Shown here: in pieces, positions 43,034 through 53,200 of the stretch
How the letters are laid out: every line of letters starts with the position of its first letter
Numbering within the stretch: the stretch's first letter is position 1
DNA from: G963676095 sp963676095
Lineage (GTDB): Bacteria; Bacteroidota; Bacteroidia; Bacteroidales; Prolixibacteraceae
Direction: 5' to 3'
Assembly (NCBI GenBank): GCA_963676095.1
Contig: OY781040.1
Coordinates: forward strand, 6,758,001 to 6,822,000
DNA length: 64,000 nt
Program-made: the position numbers and the translations under genes
Notes under the pieces: model-generated
Told to the model about the DNA's origin: nothing
What the model saw: the letters and a program-made list of their open reading frames with translations, nothing else
Database searches by the model: none

Positions 43034-44437
43034 ATGATTAAAAAAATGAAAATTAATACAATAAGCATGAATACAGATACAATCGAATTTAAAGGACTGA
43101 TAAACAAGCTATCGGGATCTATAGAGAAGAACAGCCACATAGAAACAGAACTGTTCGAGAAGTATAATGTAAAAAGAGGGTTACGAAATGCTGATCATAC
43201 AGGAGTTTTGGTTGGATTAACCCGTATCGGGGACGTTGTTGGGTACCGCAAAACAGAAACCGGTTCCCTGGAAGCCATTGACGGGCAATTGCTGTACCGA
43301 GGAATTAATGTCGCCGATCTTGTAAAAGGTTTTCAGAAGGAAGGCAGGCATGGCTTCGACGAGACTGTTTACCTGCTACTTACTGGTGAGTTACCAAACA
43401 AAACCGAGTTGTCGGAATTTTCGATGTACGTGGCAGAAAACCGTACCTTACCAGAAAAGCTAAAAAATTCGCTCATGAGCCTCCAGGGGAAAAACATCAT
43501 GAATATACTGGCGCGCTCAGTACTTGTACTGTATAACTTTGACGATGATTCGGACGATACCTCTCCCAAACAGCTGATCAAGCAATCGCTGGGCCTGATA
43601 GCCAAATTTCCGACTGTAATCGCTTATGCATACCATAATTATATACATCTTTTCAAGGGGGAAACCATGTCGATCAGGCACCCGAACCCTGAACTTTCGA
43701 CAGCTGAAAACCTGTTATACCTGCTAAAGGGCTCGAACCACTATACCCCGCTCGACGCTGATGTACTCGACCTTGCCCTGGTGCTTCATGCGGAGCATGG
43801 CGGAGGAAACAATTCAACCTTTACGATCAGGGTAACCAGCTCTTCCGGGACCGATACCTATTCTTCTGTCGCATCAGCCATTGCATCGCTTAAAGGTCCG
43901 CTGCACGGTGGTGCAAACCTGGAAGTAATCCGGATGATGGATCATCTGAAAAAGGAAATACACGACTGGAAAGACGAAGAAGAAATTGGCAGTTACCTGA
44001 TGAAGATCCTGAATAAACAGGCCTATAACGGGACCGGAAAAATTTATGGTATTGGTCATGCTGTTTACACAGTTTCTGACCCGCGTGCCGTTCTTTTGAA
44101 AGAAAAAGCCAGAGAACTGGCTGCGGAGAAAAATATGGCTGAGGAATTCGACTTCTACGAACGGGTAGAGCAACAAGCGATCAAAACGTTCATGGAATTC
44201 AAAGGGGCAAAGGTCAATAAAACGGTTTGTGCCAATGTCGATTTTTATTCAGGTTTTGTTTATTCAATGACCGGGCTGCCAAAGGAGATCTATACCCCTT
44301 TGTTTGCCATGTCAAGAATGGCAGGATGGACCGCACACCGCATTGAGGAACTGAATTTCGAGCAGCGCAGGATTATCCGCCCGGCATACAAAAATGTACT
44401 CGAACCCCGCCCCTATCTGCCACTGAATAAGCGATAA
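43034..44437 (+). CDS. gltA: Citrate synthase
   Basis: This 467-residue enzyme condenses oxaloacetate and acetyl-CoA. Conserved segments are DGQLLYRGINVADLV, LVLHAEHGGGNNSTFTIRV, SLKGPLHGGANLEVI, YGIGHAVYTVSDPRA and, near the C-terminus, KTVCANVDFYSGFVYSMTGL with the catalytic aspartate. The N-terminal extension is usual for Bacteroidota forms. Several in-frame ATGs follow the first one (43034), so the exact start may be a few codons later. It is a single gene closed by a terminator, and with sucAB it supports an oxidative TCA cycle. A 2-methylcitrate synthase role cannot be ruled out by sequence. Confidence 0.94.
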   Translation: MIKKMKINTISMNTDTIEFKGLINKLSGSIEKNSHIETELFEKYNVKRGLRNADHTGVLVGLTRIGDVVGYRKTETGSLEAIDGQLLYRGINVADLVKGFQKEGRHGFDETVYLLLTGELPNKTELSEFSMYVAENRTLPEKLKNSLMSLQGKNIMNILARSVLVLYNFDDDSDDTSPKQLIKQSLGLIAKFPTVIAYAYHNYIHLFKGETMSIRHPNPELSTAENLLYLLKGSNHYTPLDADVLDLALVLHAEHGGGNNSTFTIRVTSSSGTDTYSSVASAIASLKGPLHGGANLEVIRMMDHLKKEIHDWKDEEEIGSYLMKILNKQAYNGTGKIYGIGHAVYTVSDPRAVLLKEKARELAAEKNMAEEFDFYERVEQQAIKTFMEFKGAKVNKTVCANVDFYSGFVYSMTGLPKEIYTPLFAMSRMAGWTAHRIEELNFEQRRIIRPAYKNVLEPRPYLPLNKR

Positions 44438-44469
44438 TATAAATACTTTTTAGTCAATAAATAAAACAA

Positions 44470-44516
44470 GCCATGATAATCCTCCGTCTTCTCAACAAGA
44501 GCAGGATTACCATGGC
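44470..44516 (+). terminator. Terminator of gltA
   Basis: A 14-bp stem GCCATGATAATCCT / AGGATTACCATGGC with one internal mismatch is followed by TGTTCGTTTTTTT on the plus strand, 33 nt after the gltA stop. Confidence 0.75.
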
Positions 44517-44542
44517 CTGTTCGTTTTTTTATATCTTATGAT

Positions 44543-46822
44543 TTAAAAAGCCAGCGTAACTTCTTTAAACAAAGCTGTATCTGAGTCTCCGCCGATAAAA
44601 ATCATGAAATTACCAGGCTCCGTGGTGTAAGAACCATCAGTACGATAAAACCCAAGATCGCTGGCATTCAGAAAAAAGGTCACCTTCCGGGTCTCCCCCT
44701 TGGAAATCAATATCTTTTTGAATCCCTTCAGTTCTTTCAACGGACGGGTCACCGAACAAACCAAATCCCGGATGTACAACTGCACAACTTCCTCTCCGTC
44801 AAAATCGCCGGTATTGGATACATCCACCGAGATTTCGAGTTTGTCGCCGGGCTTGATTGAATCTTTACCCAATGTCAGGTTACTGTATTTGAAAGTTGTG
44901 TAACTAAGTCCGTACCCGAAAGGAAATAACGGCGAATTGGGAATATCGAGGTAATTCGATTTAAATTTTTCATATTTGTCAACAGGTGCAGGGCGGCCGG
45001 TATTCCTCATCCTGTAATAAACGGGAATCTGTCCCGCGCTACGGGGAAAAGAGACTGATAGTTTTCCCGATGGGACACATTTCCCGAATAAAACATCAGC
45101 GATTGCATTTCCTGCTTCAATTCCCGGGTGCCAGGTCAGTAGAATCGCGTCTGCCAGATTTGTTTCATCAGGGATCGCCAGCGGACGGCCGGTCATTAAA
45201 ACCAGGACCAGAGGTTTTCCGGTCGCAGCCAATGCGGTTATCAGCTTCTGCTGGCTTTCCGGCAAGGAAATATCTGAACGGCTGGAAGATTCCCCGCTCA
45301 TCTCTGACGATTCACCCACAACGGCAACTACCACGTCTGCTTTTGCAGCGACAGAGACAGCCTCTTTGAGCATTTCTTCGGGAGAACGTTTATCTATACT
45401 GATTCCATTTCCAAATATATTGACATGCCGGACCAGGTACTCGTCATCGGAGATATTTGCCCCTTTGGCATATAAAATCTTTACAGAATCGTTTTCCAGT
45501 CCTTCGAGTACAGGGATGGCCATTTTAGGATCGCCCGCTACCGCCCAGGCCCCCAGCATATTATTTTTATCATTGGCAAGTGGACCGATCAGGGCAATGG
45601 TTTCTTTCTTATCCAGAGGAAGTAGATGATCCTTATTTTTCAGTAAAACAAATGAATGATCTGCAGCTTCTCGTGACAGTTGCCTATTTTCTTTTGTCAG
45701 GATGAGTTTTGCAGGACGTTCATTGTCAGTATAACGGAACGGATCATCGAACAGACCAAGTTTATACTTGGCTTCCAGCACACGACGGCATGCGAGATTA
45801 ATCTGCCCCTCAGAAACTTTTCCTTCCTCCAACGATTTTTTCAGGGTAGTAAGAAAACCTTCCCCAACCATATCCATATCCAGCCCTGCATTGAGGGCCA
45901 GGGCCGAAACCGTTTGCAAATCGCCCATTCCATGATTAGTCATTTCGTTGACAGCGGTATAATCGGATACCACAAATCCCTGAAAGCCCCAGGAATTACG
46001 AAGCAAGTCGGTAAGCAGCCATTTATTCCCGCTCGACGGGATCCCATCGACATCGTTAAACGAAGACATCACGCAACCCGCCCCGGCATCAACGGCTGCT
46101 TTATACGGAGGCAAATATTCATTATACATTTTCATCCGGCTCATATCGACTGAATTATAATCGCGGCCGGCTTCAGCTGCCCCGTAAAGGGCAAAATGTT
46201 TTACCGTGGCCATCATTGTATTTGACTGCCTCAAATCATTTGACTGATAGCCCCTGACCATTGCCATTGCGACCATGGAACCGAGGTACGGATCTTCTCC
46301 GGCCCCTTCAGCGATCCTTCCCCACCTGGGATCACGACAAATATCAACCATCGGGGAAAAAGTCCAGCAAAGGCCATCGGCTGTAGCTTCAATTGCGGCA
46401 ATCCTTGCAGTTTTCCTGATCAGAGCCGTATCCCAGCTGCATGATAATGCCAATGGGATCGGAAAGGTCGTTTTGTATCCGTGGATCACATCCAACCCGA
46501 ATAACAGAGGAATTTTCAAACGGCTTTCGTTAACAGCCAGTTCCTCGACCTTTCGTATTCTGCCGACACCTGTCACTCCCAGAACACCACCGACTTTACC
46601 CTCCCGGATCTCAGCTTCCACATTTTTGCTTACCACGGCCCCAGTTATAACACCTCCCCCTGGGGCAACAAGATTTAACTGTCCTATCTTTTCGTCCAGG
46701 GTCATCTGTTTCATCAGATTGGTAACAAAAGCATCCATCTTTTCGTTCCCTGAATGCTCTTTTCCTGCCCGGCAACCGGACAGGATGCCTATAACAATAA
46801 AAACTACTGGTAATACCTTCAT
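44543..46822 (-). CDS. Glycoside hydrolase family 3 (beta-glucosidase/xylosidase type)
   Basis: This 759-residue lipoprotein (lipobox C17 in ILSGCRAG) is a GH3 enzyme. The N-terminal barrel has IPLLFGLDVIHGYKTTFPIP and GRIAEGAGEDPYLGSMVA. The nucleophile aspartate is in GFVVSDYTAVNEM near residue 287; the usual SDW is SDY here. The C-terminal alpha/beta sandwich has VAVVGESSEMSGES, and a fibronectin-III-like domain (VSVDVSNTGDFDGEEVVQLY type) ends the protein. It should be periplasmic or outer-membrane-tethered, releasing sugars from the non-reducing end. It is the last gene of the utilisation locus, 51 nt after the GH43 gene. Confidence 0.95.
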   Translation of the reverse strand: MKVLPVVFIVIGILSGCRAGKEHSGNEKMDAFVTNLMKQMTLDEKIGQLNLVAPGGGVITGAVVSKNVEAEIREGKVGGVLGVTGVGRIRKVEELAVNESRLKIPLLFGLDVIHGYKTTFPIPLALSCSWDTALIRKTARIAAIEATADGLCWTFSPMVDICRDPRWGRIAEGAGEDPYLGSMVAMAMVRGYQSNDLRQSNTMMATVKHFALYGAAEAGRDYNSVDMSRMKMYNEYLPPYKAAVDAGAGCVMSSFNDVDGIPSSGNKWLLTDLLRNSWGFQGFVVSDYTAVNEMTNHGMGDLQTVSALALNAGLDMDMVGEGFLTTLKKSLEEGKVSEGQINLACRRVLEAKYKLGLFDDPFRYTDNERPAKLILTKENRQLSREAADHSFVLLKNKDHLLPLDKKETIALIGPLANDKNNMLGAWAVAGDPKMAIPVLEGLENDSVKILYAKGANISDDEYLVRHVNIFGNGISIDKRSPEEMLKEAVSVAAKADVVVAVVGESSEMSGESSSRSDISLPESQQKLITALAATGKPLVLVLMTGRPLAIPDETNLADAILLTWHPGIEAGNAIADVLFGKCVPSGKLSVSFPRSAGQIPVYYRMRNTGRPAPVDKYEKFKSNYLDIPNSPLFPFGYGLSYTTFKYSNLTLGKDSIKPGDKLEISVDVSNTGDFDGEEVVQLYIRDLVCSVTRPLKELKGFKKILISKGETRKVTFFLNASDLGFYRTDGSYTTEPGNFMIFIGGDSDTALFKEVTLAF

Positions 46823-46873
46823 AAGTTCAGGGTTTAGAATAATTAAAATTTTTTCAGACTCAGAAATTAATAT

Positions 46874-48658
46874 CTATTCGACCTTCAATATATCAGACCT
46901 GTCAGAGGTCCCGTTTTCATTGACAGATTCTATTGTGAAATAATAGGTTTTCAAACGATCCATCGCCTTGAACCAGTATTCATTTAAATCGTACACCATA
47001 ACACAGTTATACAATTTATCGGGATGGGTCCCATAATAAATATTGTATGCATAAGCATTATCAACAGGGCTCCAGCGGATCCAGGCGCTTCGCTTATCCT
47101 TTTCCGTACGCAGCACCATGAAATCTTTCACTTGACCGGGCTTTTGTCCGCTTCCTATACCGAACACCCGGAACCCGCTAATTGCAAATTTTCCGGTGGG
47201 CATGTGAATATTCTCCAGTTTCAGGTACCTGGCCTGCACGGGTTTTTCCAGTTCTACGTAGTCGTGAGGAACGTCTGTCTTATTCCTGCTTTTATCAGTA
47301 AGGACCTGCCATTTCTTGCCGTCGGCAGAATAATAGAGAATATACTGATGATATAATCCAAGGGGTTTGCCCAGAAAAACGGTATCGATGGAAGCAGGGA
47401 ACGAAACATCCTGATCAGCATAATTGATCTGAATGGAATAAACGGTACAGATGCTTCCCAAATCAGATGAAACCCATTCTCCTTTGTTGGCAGTTAAAGC
47501 GCTCCACCATGTTTTTATATTCTCGTCATTTGCATTGTTGGCATAGTGGGCCCCAAGCGTAGAAGAAACCTGAACCGGTTTTTTGTAATTTAAAAGAAAC
47601 CAGCCGGGACGGGAAAGATGCCTCCGCACTGCTTCCTCCGGCAAATAATACGGATAATCGCCAAAAGAAGTATTACACCACATCACGCCGTCGGCATCGA
47701 AACCAGCCGGCCAAATCCCGATCCTCCGTTCAAAGTTGTTTTTAACACTGATTTCCATCGTGCTAACATGCCAGTAGTTTCCTTCATTATCAGAGAACGT
47801 ACTTCCGTGCCCCGCCCCATGGATAAATCCCCCCAATTTCATACTCACAGGATCAGACTGGGGAGTAAAGGGACCAAGCGGATTATCTCCAACCACGACG
47901 CCATCTGCATACCCGCTGAACTCTGTTCCTGGTGCACCGTACTGTAAATAATATTTTCCGTCATGTTTGGTCATATATGGACCTTCAATAAACGGATCGA
48001 GAAAGGTGTTGTCCATGTGTTCACCAAATCGTTGCCACCCGTATCTCCACGGTTCAAGCAGGTACATTTCCTTTCTGGAACCATAAGGCTGCAAGGTTTT
48101 CCTGTCTAGCCTGACTCCATAAATTGGGTACCTGTTACCGCTACCGTTGTACATGTAAAATTTTCCGTCGTCGTCGGTAAAAAAATCAGGGTCCCATCCT
48201 CCCGGAGCGAACCGGTCAACCAAGGGTTTCCACTTGTTTTCCATTGGATCAGTGCTCATCCATACTGTAAAATCGCTTGTATAAGTAGAACCGAAAACAA
48301 GCATCGTATCGCCAATTATGCCCACAGCCGGGGCACACAGGTCGTCATATCCGGCATTCCAGGGACGCAGAAACTTCCGGGAATTAAAATGCCAGTCAGC
48401 AAGGTCCCTGCTCCACCAATAGCCCCACTGGTTTGTACTGAACAGATAAAAATCGTTTTTGTAGTTCACAATTACCGGATCGGCAGTTGTCCGGTGCCTG
48501 CCCCATTTCGTGCAATCAGGGATTGGCGTGTAACCATAATCAATATTGACAGGATTGCAATATGTCTGCTGGTGCCTACCCTGGGCTGAAGCTATTTCCC
48601 GGGAAAAGATTCCGAAATACAGAATAGCCAACACAATAAAAACGGAATATCGTCTCAT
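46874..48658 (-). CDS. Glycoside hydrolase family 43 with F5/8-type C and fibronectin domains
   Basis: This exported protein of 594 residues starts at ATG 48658 (signal peptide RRYSVFIVLAILYFGIFSRE); an ATG 12 codons upstream is less likely. The five-bladed propeller shows the GH43 acids: TTADPVIVNYKND, WDPDFFTDDDG and FIEGPYMTKHDGKYY. A discoidin (F5/8 type C) domain follows (VSSDLGSICTVYSIQINYAD, ARYLKLENIHMP), then a fibronectin-III-like domain (AWIRWSPVDNAYAYNIYYG). It probably removes arabinose or xylose side units; the substrate is not certain. It follows the SusD gene after a hairpin. Confidence 0.92.
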   Translation of the reverse strand: MRRYSVFIVLAILYFGIFSREIASAQGRHQQTYCNPVNIDYGYTPIPDCTKWGRHRTTADPVIVNYKNDFYLFSTNQWGYWWSRDLADWHFNSRKFLRPWNAGYDDLCAPAVGIIGDTMLVFGSTYTSDFTVWMSTDPMENKWKPLVDRFAPGGWDPDFFTDDDGKFYMYNGSGNRYPIYGVRLDRKTLQPYGSRKEMYLLEPWRYGWQRFGEHMDNTFLDPFIEGPYMTKHDGKYYLQYGAPGTEFSGYADGVVVGDNPLGPFTPQSDPVSMKLGGFIHGAGHGSTFSDNEGNYWHVSTMEISVKNNFERRIGIWPAGFDADGVMWCNTSFGDYPYYLPEEAVRRHLSRPGWFLLNYKKPVQVSSTLGAHYANNANDENIKTWWSALTANKGEWVSSDLGSICTVYSIQINYADQDVSFPASIDTVFLGKPLGLYHQYILYYSADGKKWQVLTDKSRNKTDVPHDYVELEKPVQARYLKLENIHMPTGKFAISGFRVFGIGSGQKPGQVKDFMVLRTEKDKRSAWIRWSPVDNAYAYNIYYGTHPDKLYNCVMVYDLNEYWFKAMDRLKTYYFTIESVNENGTSDRSDILKVE

Positions 48659-48708
48659 CTTCGGCCAAGTCTTAAAAATAAACAAGAAAGTCATTCAAAA
48701 TTAAAAAA

Positions 48709-48748
48709 AAGAAGCTGTATCAAACACCCCAACTAGATACAACTTCTT
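48709..48748 (-). terminator. Hairpin terminator between susD and GH43
   Basis: A 13-bp stem AAGAAGCTGTATC / GATACAACTTCTT with one mismatch is followed on the minus strand by eight T. It sits 6 nt after the susD stop. It would lower expression of the glycosidases relative to susCD, acting as a partial terminator. Confidence 0.7.
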
Positions 48749-48754
48749 CCGGTA

Positions 48755-50287
48755 TTATTTCAGGTTTGTATTATATTCCTGTTGAGCAAGAGGAATCGGC
48801 AGATACTCGCTTATCCCTTCAACAAACCCATAACCTGCAAGCACTGTTGCTGCTGTTCCTGTTCTGATCAGGTCGTTATAGCGCTCGCCCCACCATTCGC
48901 AGGCAAACTCGGCCCTTCTTTCGTCCAGGACATCATCTAATGTGGCGCCAGAAATGGATGAAAGGCCCGCCCTGTTACGAACAATGTTCAAAGGGGAATC
49001 ACCACTTGCCCCCTGCCTGATCCTGGCTTCAGCGTTTAACAGCAGTGCATCCGCGTACCGCAACACGCGTATATTATTACTTTCACCATAACTTGCACTG
49101 GGATCGTGCATATCTGAAACGGGTAAATAAGCTTTCCCGTTGAAATAATCCAGTCCTTGTGTGTTATTCCAGATCGTATCCCCGCTGGCCGTCACACCAA
49201 AGGCAGTGCCTGCATAGGTACCAGTAGTTATAGTATCTGTATTACAGTAAAGCACCATTGTTTTTAAACGGATTAAATCGCCCCTGTCCTTTAAAAACCG
49301 GACAATTGCATCAGAGGGGGTCATAAATCCCCACCCGGAAATCGGGCTACCGTGCTGATCTCCGCTTGGGCCCTGAAAAGACCAGAAAGCGTCTGGCTGA
49401 ACTTCATTCTCTGTTCCATACTGCAACTCGAAAAGAGATTCGTCGCACAATCGTCCGTCGTACTTATAAAGGTTGTAATAGTCACTGTATAACGAGAATA
49501 ACCCGCTGTTGATAATTTCGCCGGTCGCGGAAATAACATCGTTCCAATAGGAACTGCTGTTATCGGAGCCAGCCAGGTCGGCACAAACTTTTGCCTTCAG
49601 CAGGTAAGCCGAATATTTGGTAACGGCCCCAACCGGCGTCTCCTGGTCCGGGCGACAATCGTCGAGATACTCAATACAGAAGTCCATCTCCGAGCTGATC
49701 CATTCCCGGACCTCATCCACAGTACTTTTCCCGATCGTGGTCAGCTCGCTGTTATCGGTCAGGACCGGAACGGCCCCGAATTCCCTGGAAATCATGAGAT
49801 GTGCAAAAGCCCGCATAAATCTGATCTCGGCCTTATACCGATTGTTCAGGGCCAGGTCTGTGGCATCATCCGACGAAATGTTAGCGGCAAATTTATCCAA
49901 TTCGCCTAAAGCTGAGTTTGCATCGATAACCAGTCCGTAATAATCGTTCCAGCTGTTATTTAGTCCCCAGAAACTTTCAACGGCAGCATAGGAATTGTGG
50001 AAATACTTGATATCGTTCAATGTTGACTGATCGCTTGCAGAAGATCCTTTATCCAAATCGTCTCCCCGGATTCCCCGGATCCCATAGTCCATCCAGTGAA
50101 CGAAACCGGGATTGGCACTTTCGGCGACGCGATAGATCCCGGAAACAGGTTCATACATCAACGAGAGATCTGTATAATCGATATCGCCAGTATCAAGGGT
50201 ATCTTCGGGCGATTTATCCAGGTACCCCGAACAACCTCCTGTACCAAGAGCTATAATTACTGCTATGAAATATTTAAAGTTTTTCAT
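48755..50287 (-). CDS. SusD/RagB-family surface glycan-binding lipoprotein
   Basis: This 510-residue lipoprotein (lipobox C19 in ALGTGGCSGYLDKSPED) is the cap that covers the SusC pore and holds the glycan. The SusD fold is shown by RYKAEIRFMRAFAHLMISRE, RVLRYADALLLNAEARIRQG and RRAEFACEWWGERYNDLIRT. TTG 50299 is open, but ATG 50287 begins the signal peptide. It is 12 nt downstream of susC. The ligand is not inferable from sequence. Confidence 0.95.
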   Translation of the reverse strand: MKNFKYFIAVIIALGTGGCSGYLDKSPEDTLDTGDIDYTDLSLMYEPVSGIYRVAESANPGFVHWMDYGIRGIRGDDLDKGSSASDQSTLNDIKYFHNSYAAVESFWGLNNSWNDYYGLVIDANSALGELDKFAANISSDDATDLALNNRYKAEIRFMRAFAHLMISREFGAVPVLTDNSELTTIGKSTVDEVREWISSEMDFCIEYLDDCRPDQETPVGAVTKYSAYLLKAKVCADLAGSDNSSSYWNDVISATGEIINSGLFSLYSDYYNLYKYDGRLCDESLFELQYGTENEVQPDAFWSFQGPSGDQHGSPISGWGFMTPSDAIVRFLKDRGDLIRLKTMVLYCNTDTITTGTYAGTAFGVTASGDTIWNNTQGLDYFNGKAYLPVSDMHDPSASYGESNNIRVLRYADALLLNAEARIRQGASGDSPLNIVRNRAGLSSISGATLDDVLDERRAEFACEWWGERYNDLIRTGTAATVLAGYGFVEGISEYLPIPLAQQEYNTNLK

Positions 50288-50299
50288 CTGTCTTTTCAA

Positions 50300-53200
50300 T
50301 TAATAGGTGATTTTACATCCAATACTGTAAGTAGCTGAAGCAGGATAAGTATTTGTATCATAACCAGTCCCTGAAATTTCCGGGGTAAAGCCGTTATAAC
50401 GGGTGAAGATGGCTGGTCGGTCGGCTGTTAAATAAAATCTGCACCTGACTGGGGTCGGGCCATACCCAATTTTAAAATTATAGCCCATCTGGATGTTTTG
50501 GATTCGCACGAAAGAACCTTTTTCAACGAAAAACGAACTTGCCTGGTTATTCCAGGATTGTGTTGTCGCGTAAGCAGAAGGATATTTATTCGTAGTTCCC
50601 TCTCCTGTCCACAGATGGCTTACCATCTCCCTGTCGCCGTTCATATCACTGTACCACAAACGTCTGGCCCTGTTCATATTCAAAATTTCATTGCCTGCCT
50701 GTCCCTGAAACATGATGCTAAAGTCAAAATTTTTATAATCGAAGCCACAGTTAAAGCCGAAGGCAACTTTTGGCAAGTAATTCCCTAGCATGACCTTATC
50801 GTTCTCATCCAGCGTGTCGTCGTTATTCATATCCTTGTATTTCAGGTATCCTGGAAGAACACCATTGGCGACGGCTATCGGGTCATTAGCAATTTCATCA
50901 GCTGTCTGATAAACCCCTTCAACCTTGTACCCATAAAAGTAATAAACAGGTTTACCAACTTCAACCCTGGTCGGGAACTCAGAGGTTCCGGTATCAATAT
51001 AAGACAATCCATTGATGTCTTGCACTCTGTTTTTCAGCGTGGTAACATTTAATCCCACATGGTACCCAAATTTGTTTATTTTATCATCCCACGACAATGT
51101 AACCTCGACACCCTGGTTCATCATTTTTCCCCAGTTGCCGTATATATCCGGAGCTCCCATGGGTTGCGGTTTGCTAAACGCCAGTTTTCGGGTCTGACGC
51201 CTGTAGTAATCCAACGTCCCGGTCAACCGTTGTTTGAGCATGGTAAAATCGAGGCCAAAATCCCACTCGTTCACGACTTCCCAATCCAGGTTCCGGAAAA
51301 AGTCCTGTGTGATGTAACCGTCAACATACTCGCCCGATGAAGAACCGTAATTATTGAATATACCCGATGAACTTGTACCTGTAGTGTATGAGCTGAACCC
51401 ATTGTTTGCCGGGATACCGTCATTACCCATTAGTCCCCAGCTGCCGCGGACCTTAAAAAAATCAAACAGATGCTGGTCTGCCATAAAATTTTCCTGGCTG
51501 ATGATCCACCCCAATCCAACAGATGGAAAATATCCCCATTTCTGCTGATATTTTGAACTTCCATCTGCGCGGAAAGTCGCTGTCAGCAAATATTTCGAAT
51601 CATAGTCGTAGGTTCCCCTCACAAAATAGGAAAGCCCCCGGTAATCAGTGCCATTTTCGTCCAGTGTACGGTTATCCGAATTACTCAAGTCGAGGTACAT
51701 GTATTCTTCCTTGGCTCCGGAAACATTATCTGCCGTTCCGGTCAATTCTCTCCACCGTTCGTCCCTGACCGACTGGCCAAGCAGCGCCGACCAGTGATGA
51801 TCATTACTGCTGCCCCTGTATGTGAGTAAGTTGTCAAGAACAAAATTTGTATAACGGTCCTGAGTGCTGGTCAGATGAGAAATTTGATCGGTAGATAGCT
51901 GGTAAGCATCGACATAATAAGCAGGAGTAAAATCCAGGTTACTCAGTGAAGAATACTTTTGGCTCAGCTGTGATTTGAATGTCAATTTATCCTTAACAAA
52001 AGAAATTTCTGCATACAATGAAGGCAAAAACTGAAATCCTTTGGTCCTGTTATAATAATAATTTGCAGCTGCTACCGGGTTAGCATAGGCCCCGTTGGCA
52101 TACCCGATACTTGTCGAAGAGGCATAATCGGTCGGGAAAGCACTTGTGTTGGTTGCATCGTAAACAGGGTACAGTGGCGAGGAAACATAAGCATAGAAAA
52201 AAGCCCCATTATTAGCCGAAAAAGTCGTGTAATTTGTCAGTATAAAGTTATAACCTACTTTTAACCAGGAGTATGCCTGAAAATCGGTCTGTCCATGAAT
52301 ATTATAGCGTTCATACTGATTCTTGGAATCCATTATCCCGTCCTGGAAGAAATAATTCATTCCAACAGAATAGGCTGCTTTATCGCTCCCTCCGGATAAA
52401 TCAATACTATGGTTTTGGATCAGCGCTGCATTTCTTAATATTTCCTGATACCAGTCAGTGTCCGTAGAAGGATTAAGTCCACTCCCTCCAAATTTTGCAA
52501 CAGAACTTGTCACATGTGCCGAATCTGCTGCAATTCCTTTAGCAAGTTCCATGGCTGCATATTGTTTTCCATTAGCCATTTTCAGCATATTTACAGGCTT
52601 TTGGAATCCGACATATCCGTTATAGGTGACTGTCGTTTTTGAATTAAACTTTCCTCTTTTGGTGTTGATAATTACCACTCCGTTTGCAGCCCTTACACCG
52701 TAGATACCTGCGCCTGAAGCATCTTTCAGAACAGACATGTCCTCAATGTCATTGGTGTTCAGGAAGTCGATATTGTCAAAAAACATTCCATCCACCACAT
52801 AAAGCGGGCTCTCATTGTTCAACGAACCTACCCCACGGATCCTGACGGATGGAGTTGCCCCGGGTTCCCCGCTGGAAATGACCTGTACGCCGGCAGTATT
52901 TCCCTGCAATGCATCCATCGGGGAAGCAGTCGTCCGTTTTACCAGGTCCTCCGACTTTACAGAGGCAATCGGGGCCGTCAGATCTTTAACTTTACTGGTT
53001 CCATATCCGATGGCAACAACTTCTTCAATACCGACAGTCTCTTCTTCCATCGATACATCCAAGTGGTTTTTTCCGTCCAGATCAATTTCCTGTGTCTTCA
53101 TGCCAACAAATGAAAAAACAAGGATGGTATTACCCGGTACTGACGAGAAATAGTAGCGTCCGTCAGAATCAGTGATCGTACCCTGGGTCGTTCCTTTAAT

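Noticed and set aside
46275..46943. Long plus-strand frame opposite the GH3 gene (222 codons)
   Set aside because: Antisense shadow of the conserved GH3 reading frame.
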